A stretch of DNA of 64,000 bases from assembly GCA_905250115.1 (NCBI GenBank), contig CAJNOI010000086.1, positions 113,082 through 177,081 on the forward strand, in the 5' to 3' direction. The notes under the pieces are model-generated. The model worked only from the letters and a program-made list of their open reading frames with translations, was not told the DNA's origin and did not search any database. Below, one piece after another: positions 42,842 through 54,309 of the stretch (position 1 is the first letter of the stretch; each line of letters starts with the position of its first letter). Both the position numbers and the translations under genes were made by a program. Source of the DNA: Adineta steineri. Taxonomy: Eukaryota; Rotifera; Eurotatoria; Adinetida; Adinetidae.

Positions 42842-43683
42842 ATGTCTAATGGAAACACAACTCTCAGCTATACACCGGGCGGTGCTGATGATCCAGCAAA
42901 TCCATTTCATTGTATGCTTGGAAACGAAGTTGGTATATGATTACACTTTTAGGTGGATGTATTTTAGAAATCATAGGTTATGCAACTCGAATTCCATTAG
43001 TTTTAAATCCTGTTGGACAAATTCCTTTATATGCATGTATGAATGCTTGTCTCATCATTGCACCTGTATTTAATGCTGCAATTGAATATGTATTGTTTGG
43101 TCGATTAGCACATGCTCTAGGTGATCATTATTCATTAATCAAACCAAAACTGATTGCTTGGATTTTTATCATTTGCGATGCTTTTTCATTTTTGATACAA
43201 ATAAGTGGTGCTGGACTACTCTCCTCAGCTAAAGGTAATTCAGAAAGCGCAAAAACTGGCCAGACTATTCTTCTAGCTGGTCTTGGAGTTAACCTCGCAT
43301 CATTTGCTATTTTTTGTCTCCAACTCTTCTACTTTGAGTATCGTATAAGAAGATTATCTCCCATCATTACAAATGGTAATATCTATGAGAAACGTTGGCG
43401 ACGATTCCTCTACATTATCTCTCTCAGCAGTACTCTCGTCTTGATTCGACAAATCTATCGTGTAATTGAATTTGCTCAAGATTTTACTGGTTATTTAGCA
43501 ATTCATGAAGTCTATTTTTATATTTTTGATACTATACCTATTTTTATATCCAGTGCAGTTTACACTGTTTGCTTTCCTGGTAATGGTTATCTGCCATCAA
43601 ATAAAAATGACACTTTTACTACTATGCACAACAATGAATACAATACAACCCTTTGGAGACGCTTCAATTTTGCTAGAAAATAG
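42842..43683 (+). CDS. RTA1-like multi-pass membrane protein; N-terminal frame break
   Basis: The main frame (42910-43683, 257 residues) has about six helices in the RTA1/lipid-translocating-exporter pattern: RSWYMITLLGGCILEIIGYA, QIPLYACMNACLIIAPVFNA then AIEYVLFGRL, WIFIICDAFSFLIQISGAGL, GQTILLAGLGVNLASFAIF, RFLYIISLSSTLVLIRQIYR and HEVYFYIFDTIP. RTA1-like proteins (yeast RTA1/RSB1 group) are known chiefly from fungi, where they affect sphingoid-base export and drug tolerance. An ATG at 42842 opens MSNGNTTLSYTPGGADDPANPFHC in another frame. The switch needs a one-base change near 42905-42915, and the usual first helix seems absent. A transferred gene is likely; intactness is uncertain. Confidence 0.75.
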
Positions 43684-43937
43684 CTTAAATTTATTAATTT
43701 TCACGTATATTTATCCTCTACAAATACACCTGTTAGCTTTTTGAGGGTATATAATCGTTTGTTTCTTTTTCTCTTGTTCTTATAAATACATGAAGAATTC
43801 TCGTTTCTATTTTATTGTATAGTTATTGAAAAATACGACGACACCATACATGAAAATACAAGAGAAAAAATAAGATAGTACATAAATGATGATATCAATT
43901 GGTACAACTTTTTCTTTAAAATAATACATTAAATAAG

Positions 43938-45062
43938 TTAGATATTAGTAATAAGAAGTCGATCTAGGAAATGTCGAATATGTTCTTCTTCTCGATGTAC
44001 ACATAGAACATTACTCCATCGTTTTATATCAAACGCAGGAGACCAACAATTTGTCAGTCGTGCTAAACCTGTTTTACCAAGCATGTAACAGATGAAACCT
44101 TCTTTACTAAGGAACTCGATGACTGTTAATAGACTAGTTGTTTTCCATGTTCCAATTCCATGATTTTCAAATATAAGTATTCTAATTTGTTTTTTTGTAA
44201 ATAATTTTTTTGCACCTTGAAGAACAAGTGGATCAGCACCTTCCGTATCAATTTTAAGTAAATCAATTTTCTGTTGTATATTTTTTTGTTCAACAAATTC
44301 ATCAAGTGTTATTGTCGAAGTTTGAAAAACCTTTTCATTTGATGTAGAATGATCTATGGCCAACAGTCCGCATAATTCACTTCCTACAGGACATTTTTTC
44401 ATATTAGCTATACCTGTAGTATTACTAATCGCTATTTTATGAAGATACAATGTCGAAATATTTATCCAAGTGCTTACTTGACGAAGAGCTTGATAAGTAC
44501 TTTCCATTGGTTCAAATGCATGAATTTCAAGTGTAGTATTAATACGATTATTTGTCTGTACGCTGTTTGATATTGTTTCGTTACAATCTGTACAAACGCC
44601 ACAATCATCGATTTTCAGCACTTGTGAAAGATACATGTATAGACTTTTTGGATTGACACCTATTTCTGGCATCCACATAGATAACCATAAAGCTATAGTA
44701 TAACCTTTATTCGCTCCAATATCAAATAAAAGCTTCTTTTGTTGTAACGATTTATTTAAATCAGCAAGATATATCATGGAAAGATAATCGTTTCCATAAC
44801 AAGCTGACCAAATATTGTCTTTAGATAAAAGCTGTTGAAATTTATTCGCTTGAGTTAATATACTAGCCAGAGAACATATCTTTTCATTTGGATAGGTACT
44901 CTGAGACATAGATTGTGACAATCTAATCAGTTGCCATAGTTCGGATAAATGATTTGAAATAATTTTATTTATAATCACGACATTAAGTGTAATAAATGTT
45001 ATCGACATAATACATATCATAAGAATACAACTTTTGTTTCTGATAGACATTTCTGTGATCAA
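43938..45062 (-). CDS. FkbM-type methyltransferase, membrane-anchored
   Basis: A 374-residue single-exon frame. Residues about 10-35 form one hydrophobic signal anchor, predicting a type II Golgi/ER membrane protein. The catalytic part holds the SAM-binding motif LLFDIGANKGYTIALW at about 110-125, AFEPMESTYQAL at about 185, AISNTTG with a variable stretch, and the FkbM signature DEFVE...IDLLKIDTEGADPLVLQGA at about 250-275, followed by ILIFENHG. Cys pairs (CGVCTDC) lie in an insertion. FkbM enzymes O-methylate sugars or other small molecules; here a luminal glycan is a reasonable guess. The start could also be the next Met (MSIRNK), five codons on. Confidence 0.85.
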   Translation of the reverse strand: MITEMSIRNKSCILMICIMSITFITLNVVIINKIISNHLSELWQLIRLSQSMSQSTYPNEKICSLASILTQANKFQQLLSKDNIWSACYGNDYLSMIYLADLNKSLQQKKLLFDIGANKGYTIALWLSMWMPEIGVNPKSLYMYLSQVLKIDDCGVCTDCNETISNSVQTNNRINTTLEIHAFEPMESTYQALRQVSTWINISTLYLHKIAISNTTGIANMKKCPVGSELCGLLAIDHSTSNEKVFQTSTITLDEFVEQKNIQQKIDLLKIDTEGADPLVLQGAKKLFTKKQIRILIFENHGIGTWKTTSLLTVIEFLSKEGFICYMLGKTGLARLTNCWSPAFDIKRWSNVLCVHREEEHIRHFLDRLLITNI

Positions 45063-46899
45063 TAGGAAATAATCATTAATTCATAGATATGATCTTTCTA
45101 GAACGAAAAAGGAGTCAAATAAAAAATCAATTAAAATAAATCTATGTTTTACTAAAATTTTAGGGATTGTATCGAATCATATGAAATGTAACTATATATA
45201 TGCAGTACTTATAATCAACTATAAGTTGTGATTAAATTAATACATTATAAACGTACAGAATATGATATTCCTACGTTTTAACATATTGATTGATTTGAGG
45301 AGCGATTGAAAAATATTTCACTCAAAGAGATTTAATTAAATAGGAAGTGTGTAGTCTTACTTAATCCTAAATATATTTGTCATAGACTTATGCTGAATAT
45401 CCTGTGAAATCACTTCTTTTGAAGGATAAATTATTTCTCTATGTTTAAGCAATCACTATTTTTTCTTGTAAAAATACTTTCGATTTTCAGACAATAGTCA
45501 ATATCATCTAATTCTTATTTATAATAATACTTACTAAATGTTTGATTGTAGCAATAAATATGATGTAGTATGTGTCGTTTGAAATAGGTTTTTTTCTCTT
45601 TCTTTTTAACTAGAAATGGAATGGTGTAATATATTTTCTTCTTCTTCTTCTTCTTCTTCTCCGTTTCATAGACTTCATTTGTTAAGGTAGCATTAAATTG
45701 GCTGAATTAATAATAAATATGGCAAATCCTTTTTCTGTTCTCGGATTATGCTACGACAGAAAAAAAATTTTAAATAATCACCGCAAGCCGTACCCTTAAT
45801 AAAACAACGACACGATGGAAATCAATATTTTTTTCTTCATTCTAATTGTTCTTTCTTTCCGTTGTTAAATATAATGATTGTATAGTACAAATAGCAATAA
45901 ATACTGTTAGAAATTTATATTAGTATAGCAGTGTGCAATAAAAAAAGTGAAAATAATATTTATCGATGTAGGTATAGTTTAAGAGACGATAAAGGATATT
46001 GTATTATTTAATTCATCAGAATTTGATAAATGAGCTGTAACTCTTATTGTATTGCTTTCTCTTGTGATTGACTATCTTATTGTCATTGTAAAAATACTAA
46101 ATTACACAACTTCAAAATCATTGGTGGTATCATTGAGTTTCTTTTGCTAGAAATGAAAGGAATTCATCTTGACTGATGTTTGTTAACAGGAAATCATGTG
46201 CATTCATAAACATAAACCACTTGATACTGTACAATAGGTAGTGTGTGCATCCCAAGAAAATCTTATCTAAAATTCATATGTGAATGTTGCAGACTTTATA
46301 TCGCTGCCATTGTCTCTAGTTGCTGAAATGAGTTTTGATTCAATGCTTGATCTTTTAATTTAATTAAGTGTAAATGATTGTAGTTGTGTACTCGAGTGTC
46401 AACTAGGAACCTATCGCAAAGAGATAATATTAGACAAATGATGATGATTTTCGTCAAGATTGTAAGCAATAATTACTAAAAAACATAATTCCGACGAAAA
46501 TTTACTTAAAGTTTGGTAGTTAATGAAATGTATTTAAATATTTGTTTTAATAAAAAAAAGGTTAATCGTGACAGATCAATAAAATTACATTTGGTCGTTT
46601 CAGGTAAATGCTGCGTCGTACTATATCAAAATAATTCGAATGATCAACTGTTCTTCGCGATACATGCTATTGCGGTATGGATTGGAACAGAAATAAATAA
46701 TCATGTATATCGCGCTCAAAGCTAAGATGGCTCTGTACTTTGCTTGCAGAGAATGGATCATAATCTTACTCATAGTTAATTAACAGAACTAACTAAACAT
46801 GTCTATATGTAAACAATAATCTTCAATCGAAACTGCATATATTCATAATCTTTTGACTCCTTTGAAAATAATATACTACTTTTGATAAATTAAATTAAT
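45063..46899. other. Long AT-rich intergenic region
   Basis: No convincing frame or gene debris. Contains a TTC microsatellite at 45635-45660. Confidence 0.45.
45635..45660 (+). repeat. (TTC)8 microsatellite
   Basis: About eight TTC units in a row. Confidence 0.9.
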
Positions 46900-46956
46900 A
46901 TTCGAGGGTGTACGCGTGGGTATTATCTGTATTCACCCACACCCACACCCTTCAAT
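46900..46956. repeat. Telomere-like hairpin element
   Basis: Left arm TATTCGAGGGTGTACGCGTG; loop GGTATTATCTGTATTC; right arm ACCCACACCCACACCCTTCAA. Confidence 0.75.
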
Positions 46957-47436
46957 GGGAAAACGATATAACCATGTTATTGAATTCATATTTGATATAA
47001 ATTCTATACTAAAAAAAATAAATATGTTGTCTTCTCATTATATATAGAAAATGTTCTGCTTCGTAAAATTGTTCTCTCGCTATATTCATATATTTAGTTT
47101 CGATATTTTTTTGTCCTTAGTGAAAATCTTTCTTATACATAATATTACTATCTGATCTTTTACGTTTGTTTATACTTTTAGAAAATTGTAATAACAATAA
47201 TAAAGATTTGTTTTCAAAAATATTTGTATTTATCATTATTTTTTTCAATACTAAATATATTTGTTGTATTATAAGATGAGATTATTGTCAAACAAGATAT
47301 TATGATACACTATAACAATTTAGTTATATTTTTAGATTTCTAATTATACAGAATATTAGTTTTTAAGAGACTAAAATAACACAAGAAATGTTATTTTTGA
47401 ATAGTTAAGATATCATGTATATACCTGTACATAATT
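46957..47436. other. AT-rich intergenic region
   Basis: Nothing recognised between two hairpin elements. Confidence 0.45.
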
Positions 47437-47515
47437 TTGAGGATGGGTCTGAGTGTTGGTGCTAGCTAAATATAGTATCCATACCTAAACGTGCACGCAC
47501 ACCCACCCACCCATT
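47437..47515. repeat. Telomere-like hairpin element
   Basis: Left arm TTTGAGGATGGGTCTGAGTG; core CTAAATATAGTATCCATACC; right arm CGCACACCCACCCACCCATT. Confidence 0.7.
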
Positions 47516-47811
47516 ACATTCATGACTGAATAACTATATTTGATCAGTCAAAATTATCCTAATACTATATGAAATATATATATATGTTGAATAAAAATAT
47601 ATCATCATGATAAGGATGTCTGACATAAGAAAATGTAAAAGTAACGTATAGTATTCAACATCATGCTTACATGTAAATTTTATCATATAAAGATAACAGT
47701 ATAATAATACTTTGATGTTGAATAGAACATGACGCATATTTTATTATTCTTGTGAGAGTATTAGACAAACACAAGTTAGTTTTTAAATTGAAGTCTTTTA
47801 TAGATCAAAAT

Positions 47812-49397
47812 ATGCATACGAACAAAGCTTATATCGAACTTGAAGGTGAAAATAATAAACCAGACAAATGGTGGCATCATCGACGGCTTAAGATCGTTGG
47901 AATATCTTGTACAATTTTAACAATGTTCGCAATCACTCTTTTTCTATTGTTAAAATTTGTCATTCTTGCTCCGGAAACGTCAAATAATACTACCACCACC
48001 ACCAACACCACGATAACGTCAACACACACAACAATCCTTACCACCACTATGATAACATCAATTGACACAACAATCCCCACCACCACTTCGATGACATCAA
48101 TTGACACAACAGTCACTGCTACCACTATGATAGCATCAACATATACAACAATACCCACTACTACTTCGATGACATCAATTAACACAACAATCCCTACCAC
48201 CACTATAATAACATCAATATATACAACAATACCCACCACTACTACGACAACATCAACTTACACAACAATCACCACTACCCGACAGTCTCGTGAGTTTCAG
48301 AAACTATTTTATATTAATAGTAAAATTTTTTCCACATATGAACTTGAGGATATTTCAATACTTATATTCTTAAAACAATAATATTCAAATGATTTCGTTT
48401 AGAATGGTCTCATACTCATAGTATGCTATATACACGACGAATACATACAGCATCTGTATTAACAAATGAAAAAGTGCTGGTTGTAGGTGGATACAACGGC
48501 TTTGTTCTAAATAGCGCTGAGTTATATGATCCATTGACAGAAACTTGGACAGGCACTCATAGCATGCATGAGATACGATATGCACACACGGCATCTGTAT
48601 TAGCAAACAGTAAAGTATTAATTGCTGGTGGATACGATGGTACCTTTGCACTCAATAGTACAGAGTTGTATGATCCATCAACAGGAAATTGGACAATCGC
48701 TAGCAGGATGAATGATGCACGACATGCACATGCAGCATGCATACTGGCAGATGGAAAGGTGTTAGTTACAGGTGGAGAAATTGGTATTTCTACTTTAAAT
48801 AGTGCTGAATTGTATGATCAATTAACAGGAACTTGGACAATGACTGGTCGTATGAATGATGCTCGAGATTCACATACAGCAACTGTATTAAAAAATGGGA
48901 AAGTGTTAGTTACTGGTGGACAAAGTGGTACTAATATTGTTAGTATTACTCTCAATAGTACTGAATTGTACGATCCATCAACAGGTACTTGGACAATGAC
49001 TGGACATATGAATGATGCACGTGAGGTACATACAGCCACCCTATTACCAGATGGAAAAGTATTGGTTACTGGCGGACAAAAAGATAATGATATTCTTAAC
49101 AGTGCTGAATTATATGATCCATTGACAGAAACTTGGACGATTATTGCAAGCATGAAGAATACACGAGAAGTACATACAGCATCGTTATTAATGAATGGAA
49201 AAGTTTTAATTGCTGGTGGATATATGGGTAATACTACAGAAATTTATGATCCAACAACGAGTACTTGGGTAGATGGTGGTGACATGAATGATGTACGAAT
49301 ATCACATACAGCATCAGTATTAACGAATGGAAAAGTATTAGTTACTGGTGGATTTGGTAATGTTAATTATCTCAGTAGTGCTGAGCTGTATGGTTAA
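47812..49397 (+). CDS. Type II membrane kelch-repeat protein with Thr-rich stalk
   Basis: Two exons (47812-48289 and 48403-49397; 113-nt intron) give 490 residues; the join RQS|QWSHTHSM is in frame. Residues about 32-55 are one membrane anchor ([21 protein letters not shown]) after a basic cytosolic segment, so the rest is outside. Residues about 60-158 are almost pure Thr/Ile/Ser in imperfect tandem units ([13 protein letters not shown]), a mucin-like stalk open to O-glycosylation. Residues about 165-490 form kelch blades of about 48-50 residues with the phrase [33 protein letters not shown], enough for a six- to seven-blade propeller. A paralogue tail starts the window. Confidence 0.9.
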
Positions 49398-49879
49398 TCA
49401 ACAGATGAAAATATCTACGAAACTAGTTATACAATAATCGATAGTAAACATTTATAATATATTTGAAGCAAATTAACAATACAAGCCTAAATATTTTATT
49501 CACATATGTTGTTAACTATTTTTCATTTTTGATTTTCATGTAATTTCTCACTAGTTCACTTTTAGTATATGATAAAAGAACCTGCTTGTCCTGTTTATGA
49601 AACTGAGTATATGACGAGGAAAAAAATCGGATCGCAATAGGAGCCTTTATCAAAACTTATTATCTTCAAAACAAAATTAGAAGTCTAATGGACTTCTATT
49701 CTAGATAGGAAATTGTTAATCAATTATCGAAAGTATTTATTTGAATAATTAAATCTTCCAATTTAAGAGTTGAATTTAATATATTGTTAAATATTTAAAA
49801 GTTATTTCGTATGAAATTTGTTATACAATTTTGAATACGACATACTTTAGATCTTATTTGTCGAAGACATCAAGGTTGT
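49398..49879. other. AT-rich intergenic region
   Basis: 3' flank of the kelch gene. No feature recognised. Confidence 0.45.
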
Positions 49880-50587
49880 ATTTCAATCAGGGCTGCCAAA
49901 TCTCCTAATTTAGCCAGGAGTCTCCTGTTTTTTTGACCCTTCTCCTGGTTTCTGAATTTTCTTTTAATTCTAACTTTTAGCGATACCTTTAATCCATAAA
50001 ATGAGATAATAGAAAGGGAGAAAAGAAAGCGAAGAACAAGAATATCACATTATTTGATAAATGCAATAACCAATAAAAAAACATGTTAATCTTGTGCTTA
50101 GTTATGTGATAAAACTAAAAAATAATTTAATTCTTGAAAATGATTTATACTGCAAAAACTTACATATTGTAGATAAAAGGAGAGAATACCTTAAACATTC
50201 CTCAAAATGTCTTCGTTGGAAGATGCTGAAATCATTGAAAAAACGAATTCATCGAAAGAAAATGTCATGCCGTAAGCTGAATCTAGTCCATTAAAAATAA
50301 TTTTACACTTTGTGCTTGATTTCGAAATAAACGATGAAATGAGACATACTTATTATCATTATTTTTTTTCATATATTGTATTACATAGAAAAATGTGCCA
50401 CAATAACTTATTAGGAGAAAACTTTCATCTTTTGTATAGAAGAAAAATTCAATTTCTTTCAAAAAAACAAACAAAACTTTTTTAATTTTAATTAAAAATC
50501 TCCTGGTTTATTCTCCTGGTTTCAAACAAGGATCTCCTGGCCAATCCCTGGTTTTCTAAATTTGGATTTGGCAGCCCTGATTTGAAT
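49880..50587 (+). mobile_element. hAT-like MITE with 8-bp target duplication
   Basis: The element spans 49888-50579 (692 bp) with 15-bp perfect inverted ends CAGGGCTGCCAAATC and GATTTGGCAGCCCTG. The flanks ATTTCAAT and ATTTGAAT (7 of 8 identical) fit an 8-bp target site duplication, as made by hAT transposases. Subterminal CTCCTGG words recur on both sides. No transposase frame. Diverged relatives lie at 6702-6800 and 54730-54863. Confidence 0.85.
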
Positions 50588-51105
50588 GGAGAAAAAAGCA
50601 TGAAAGTATTTATATATTGAATATTGCTTATAACGTATGAGCAAAATATATTGATACTGTTATTTCAATTTAATTTAAATACAATATAGTCATTATAACT
50701 TAAAACACAAAAATCAGTTTTTACTGATCTCATAAATCTTCTAGTGAAAAAAAACGACGTAATTGTATAATGCATATTATTGTGCATGATATAATAAAAA
50801 AATAAAAAAACGGACGTGTTATTCTATTGATACAGAATAAATATGCTGATAGACAAACGTCTGTGTATTTGACTTTCTATGACGTGCATAAAAAAAATCT
50901 GAGTATTTATTGAATAAAACATTTATTTGAAGAATTCAATGTGAATGTGTTTTTATCATTTCTCTCTTAGTCGATTAACCATACGGACATGATTTATCAC
51001 TCTCTCTTTTTTTTTTTTCGCGGAATATTTTTTTCAGATAAATAATAAAACTCTCTCTCTCTCGTCTGTAATAATACTGTTATTAATCATTTGATTTTTT
51101 AACGA
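50588..51105. other. AT-rich intergenic region
   Basis: 5' flank of the next gene; pyrimidine-rich TCTCTCTCTC stretch at 51050-51062, otherwise nothing. Confidence 0.45.
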
Positions 51106-52124
51106 ATGACTGAGAAGTTTTCTGAAGCTCTTTTGCCACCAATTGGTGGACAAGTAAGGAGAAAGTTTTTTTTCTATATATTTGTCTAAATTTTGATATC
51201 TCTATAGGTGATAAATATTCCAAAAGATATTCAACAATTAACAATCAAGGATGGAACTATATTTATTGGAAAAGAACATTCGTGAGTATTTTCTCAAAAG
51301 TATATATCATCATTTAACTTATTTTATTTAGTAGCCATCCATTATTTTTATTATGTCGATATTTATTGGTATTCGGTTTATTGATGATTTTTGGAATGGG
51401 AGTAATTACGATTACATCAAGATTTCGACAAGGACCTACACTTATTTTTGGTATAAATTATCTCATTAAGATATTTTTTTTTATTCTTTTTCCTTTAGTT
51501 AATCAAGCGGATAGTTCACGTACTGATCCATTAGCCGATCGTAAAACTACAGGTAATAAAATTTGTTGAATTTTTTTAATATATTAATCTTTTTTAGAGT
51601 CACCGACTACACGAGTAACAACTGTTCAAATGAGTATGTATATCTGAATTTATTTTGAAAAATTATTTAAGTATAAAAAATAAAATTTAGCAAATCGTGA
51701 ACCAAATATGGCGGTTCTCTTTTCAATTATGAATCCGACTGCAAGTTTGTCCCGTTACTATCAAGTTAGTACGGTCTATATAGCAAAAGGTTATCAAACA
51801 ACATTATCGTTCTTTATTCAAGATGGCCCGTCATACACACATCTTGATGATGTATCAGTCACTAATTCATTAGGACGAGAATTACTTGTCAACGGTGATT
51901 TTGAAAATAGTACTTATTATTCGTATGGATGGGTAGGTGCAAGTATTGATCGAGCTGGTAATGCACATATGGGTCAGGGATGCCATCGTGAAGGTAGCTC
52001 GACAGTGCATAATGTCTCGCAAACGTTTTACACAGCACCTGGAGACATACTCAATATTAGTTTCTGGATTAAATGGGGAGGTACCGGTCAAACTGTTTCA
52101 AGCAAAGCCACTATTTATCCATAA
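51106..52124 (+). CDS. Type II membrane protein with extracellular beta-sandwich-like domain
   Basis: Six exons (51106-51153, 51208-51281, 51332-51450, 51499-51552, 51598-51633, 51691-52124), all with introns near 45-60 nt, join in frame to 254 residues. A cytosolic N-terminus (MTEKFSEALLPPIGGQ) is followed by the anchor LLCRYLLVFGLLMIFGMGVI at about 46-66, a short Ser/Thr stalk, and a C-terminal domain of about 145 residues. That domain has YYQVSTVYIAKGYQTTLSFF, LDDVSVTNSLGRELLVNGDF and then YSYGWVG, VHNVSQTF, and ILNISFWIKWGG. The phrase LDDVSV....N.L.NGDFE resembles carbohydrate-binding-module-like domains. Function unknown; glycan binding is an inference. Confidence 0.8.
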
Positions 52125-52326
52125 TTATTCGAAATATCAATTGAACACAATTAATCATTCTTTGAAAATGCTTTTTCCTTTTTTAAGTTTAATTGTAATC
52201 CCATCAATAAATATCCTATCCTGCTATAAAAATATCAATAAATAACATCGAAAATACTCCGTAATGCACGGGTATAGATCACAGAATATGCAGTCAGACA
52301 TATAATTTATCTTTTAAGACATTTAT

Positions 52327-52395
52327 AGAGTGTGGGTCTGGATCTCGGTGTGAGTGAAAATTAAATATAATACTCATACCCACACCCTCCAGAGC
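52327..52395. repeat. Telomere-like hairpin element
   Basis: Left arm AGAGTGTGGGTCTGGATC; core AATTAAATATAATACTC; right arm ATACCCACACCCTCCAGAG. Confidence 0.7.
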
Positions 52396-52434
52396 TAGAT
52401 GTATATTAAGTATTTGATTTTAAACGTTTTCATT

Positions 52435-53894
52435 TCACACATTTCTTTTCTTTGCAGTCATATCCAGCTCGTTCTTTACATCCGAAACAAAAATTGAAAA
52501 GTCAGTATAAAGCCAATCATATCCACCACCGTTTGCAGTGAATTCATATATACAACAACCATAATCAATAAAAGACATATTGACTTGTTGTGAAATTTGC
52601 CAATTATTTTTTTCGAAAATAATTCTATTGAACTTAGCACATTGTGTACCATTGTAAATCCCTGATGGTCGTACTTTAAACTCAACTTTGACTTGCCCAC
52701 CAGATGACTGAACTGGTGGTGTTTGCAATTTTATTGTAAAATAATCTTGATTATGTGGAGTTACCACAAAACTATTTTGGGGTTCGATAGTATAACCTAA
52801 AAATAATCAATATATAACAACACAAGTTGCTGAAAACTATAATTTACCTGCATTTGCATTTCCACAATAACCAGGCCATTGAGCAGGTAGATTGAATAAA
52901 TGTTCCGCTTCTGATGGAATACCACGGATGAACAATAGGTAAACTGTAGTTATTTATTTTCTCATTAAAAACATGGAACATATATTTACTCATCATTATC
53001 AAAAGATTCGGGAGGAGAAGGACGTGCTTGAATGGTTTTAACTGGTCTATCTTTTGTTTCAAAATAACTAAAACATGGAACTTTGCCAATACGAGAGTGT
53101 ATCAAATCACATATTTCCACTGTATCATATCTCTACAATAATGAAAATCTTTTTTTTTATTATATATTATTCACTCTTAGGCAAATTAATTTAAATCAGA
53201 ATGAATAAGTTTTAGCATCTGTATAGAACCTCTATCAAAAGAAGTTAACGTATGAAAGATAAATCTTGTGTCAATTCTAATCGAAATAGGAAAACTTACT
53301 GTTGCATTTAATTGAAGTTCTGGTATCCATTCTTCACCCTTATTAATAAGATTTGGTGGTAATGGATACCATGGATAAATTTGAATATAATTTTCTACGC
53401 CATTCAACCAACTGATTGGAAATGGACCTACATCAAGCATTGAGTTTGTTCTATACCAACAATCGTTCTAAAAATCAATTATTTGAAACAAAAACAAACA
53501 AGAAAAATCGTCTTTTTACTTTTGTAAAGTATGGATAATCAGGATTGAAATTAAACATTGTATAACCTTGTGAAGCTGACTAAAAAAACATTTTATGATT
53601 CATTTTTTTCTTCAAAATCGATTATTTTCTACTTACTGAATCTGCTTCGGCACCTTTGGGTTTATATTGAAGCATCCACGTTTCACTTTGATTTTCTCGG
53701 GATCCTTGAATATCGAAACGAACTCTTAAGTTATCGTAATCATACAATAATTGTTTAACACCTGGAAATGGTGAATCCCAAGAACCTAGTCCACTTATAT
53801 TTAATATGGCTTGAAATTGTTTTGGAAAACCATTTTGACTTACACATTGATTAATAAATAGAATCAATAAGATTGAAATTATCGTTTGTTTCAT
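52435..53894 (-). CDS. Secreted protein of unknown family; one frame break
   Basis: Six exons (53637-53894, 53520-53579, 53300-53467, 52990-53132, 52848-52943, 52435-52796). It starts with a signal peptide (MKQTIISILLILFINQCVS) and reads FPKQFQAILNISG, WDSPFPGVKQLLYDYDNLRV, NDCWYRTNSMLDVGPFP, RIGKVPCFSYFETKDRPV, FNLPAQWPGYCGNANAG, and a C-terminal domain with QCAKFNRIIFEKNNWQ. Exons 1-4 and 5-6 each join in frame, but exon 4 to 5 does not: LPIVHPWYSI and IPSEAEHLFN are in different frames near 52905-52925, so a single-base error or mutation is likely. Several conserved Cys pairs suggest an extracellular globular protein of about 360 residues. Confidence 0.7.
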
Positions 53895-54232
53895 TTGTCA
53901 AACTTTCTCGTATAATTCTCAGTAATAGAAAAAATCTGTATCAAAAATATAAAAAAGTTATCTTTATATATAGATGTTTGCTCTGTCATTATTAAGGATG
54001 ATAAAAAAGAGTAGTCAGCCATTCACACTAGGCAGTATGACGCAGTAGAACGAAAAGAAAAGAAAATATACGACTTCTCCGTCTTCTATAGATAATGTAT
54101 ATTAATGACAGAACGAAAAACATGACTGCTATTTTTTCCATCCTTATTAACACAGATATTATATTGTAATACCAATTGTAATGTTATATAAAATGCACAA
54201 GTAAAGAAAGAATCTATTTCCAGATGTAAATA
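53895..54232. other. Intergenic region
   Basis: 5' flank of the secreted-protein gene. Nothing specific recognised. Confidence 0.45.
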
Positions 54233-54309
54233 AATATCTTGAGAGTCGGTGTGGGTGAGTGCGCATGAAAGCAATAGAATAACCTAAGCCACACCAACCC
54301 GCAAGATAC
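54233..54309. repeat. Telomere-like hairpin element
   Basis: Left arm TATCTTGAGAGTCGGTGTGG; core GCAATAGAATAACC; right arm CCACACCAACCCGCAAGATA. Confidence 0.75.

Noticed and set aside
47877..48239. Val/Ile-rich frame opposite the Thr-rich stalk
   Set aside because: It is the antisense shadow of tandem ACA/ACC codons; the sense strand has an anchor, splice sites and kelch blades.
48557..49153. Antisense frames across the kelch exon
   Set aside because: They mirror the periodic kelch coding sequence and lack any protein-like pattern of their own.
50094..50294. 66-codon basic frame inside the hAT-like MITE
   Set aside because: Lys/Leu-rich by base composition, no relation to transposase, and the element is clearly nonautonomous.
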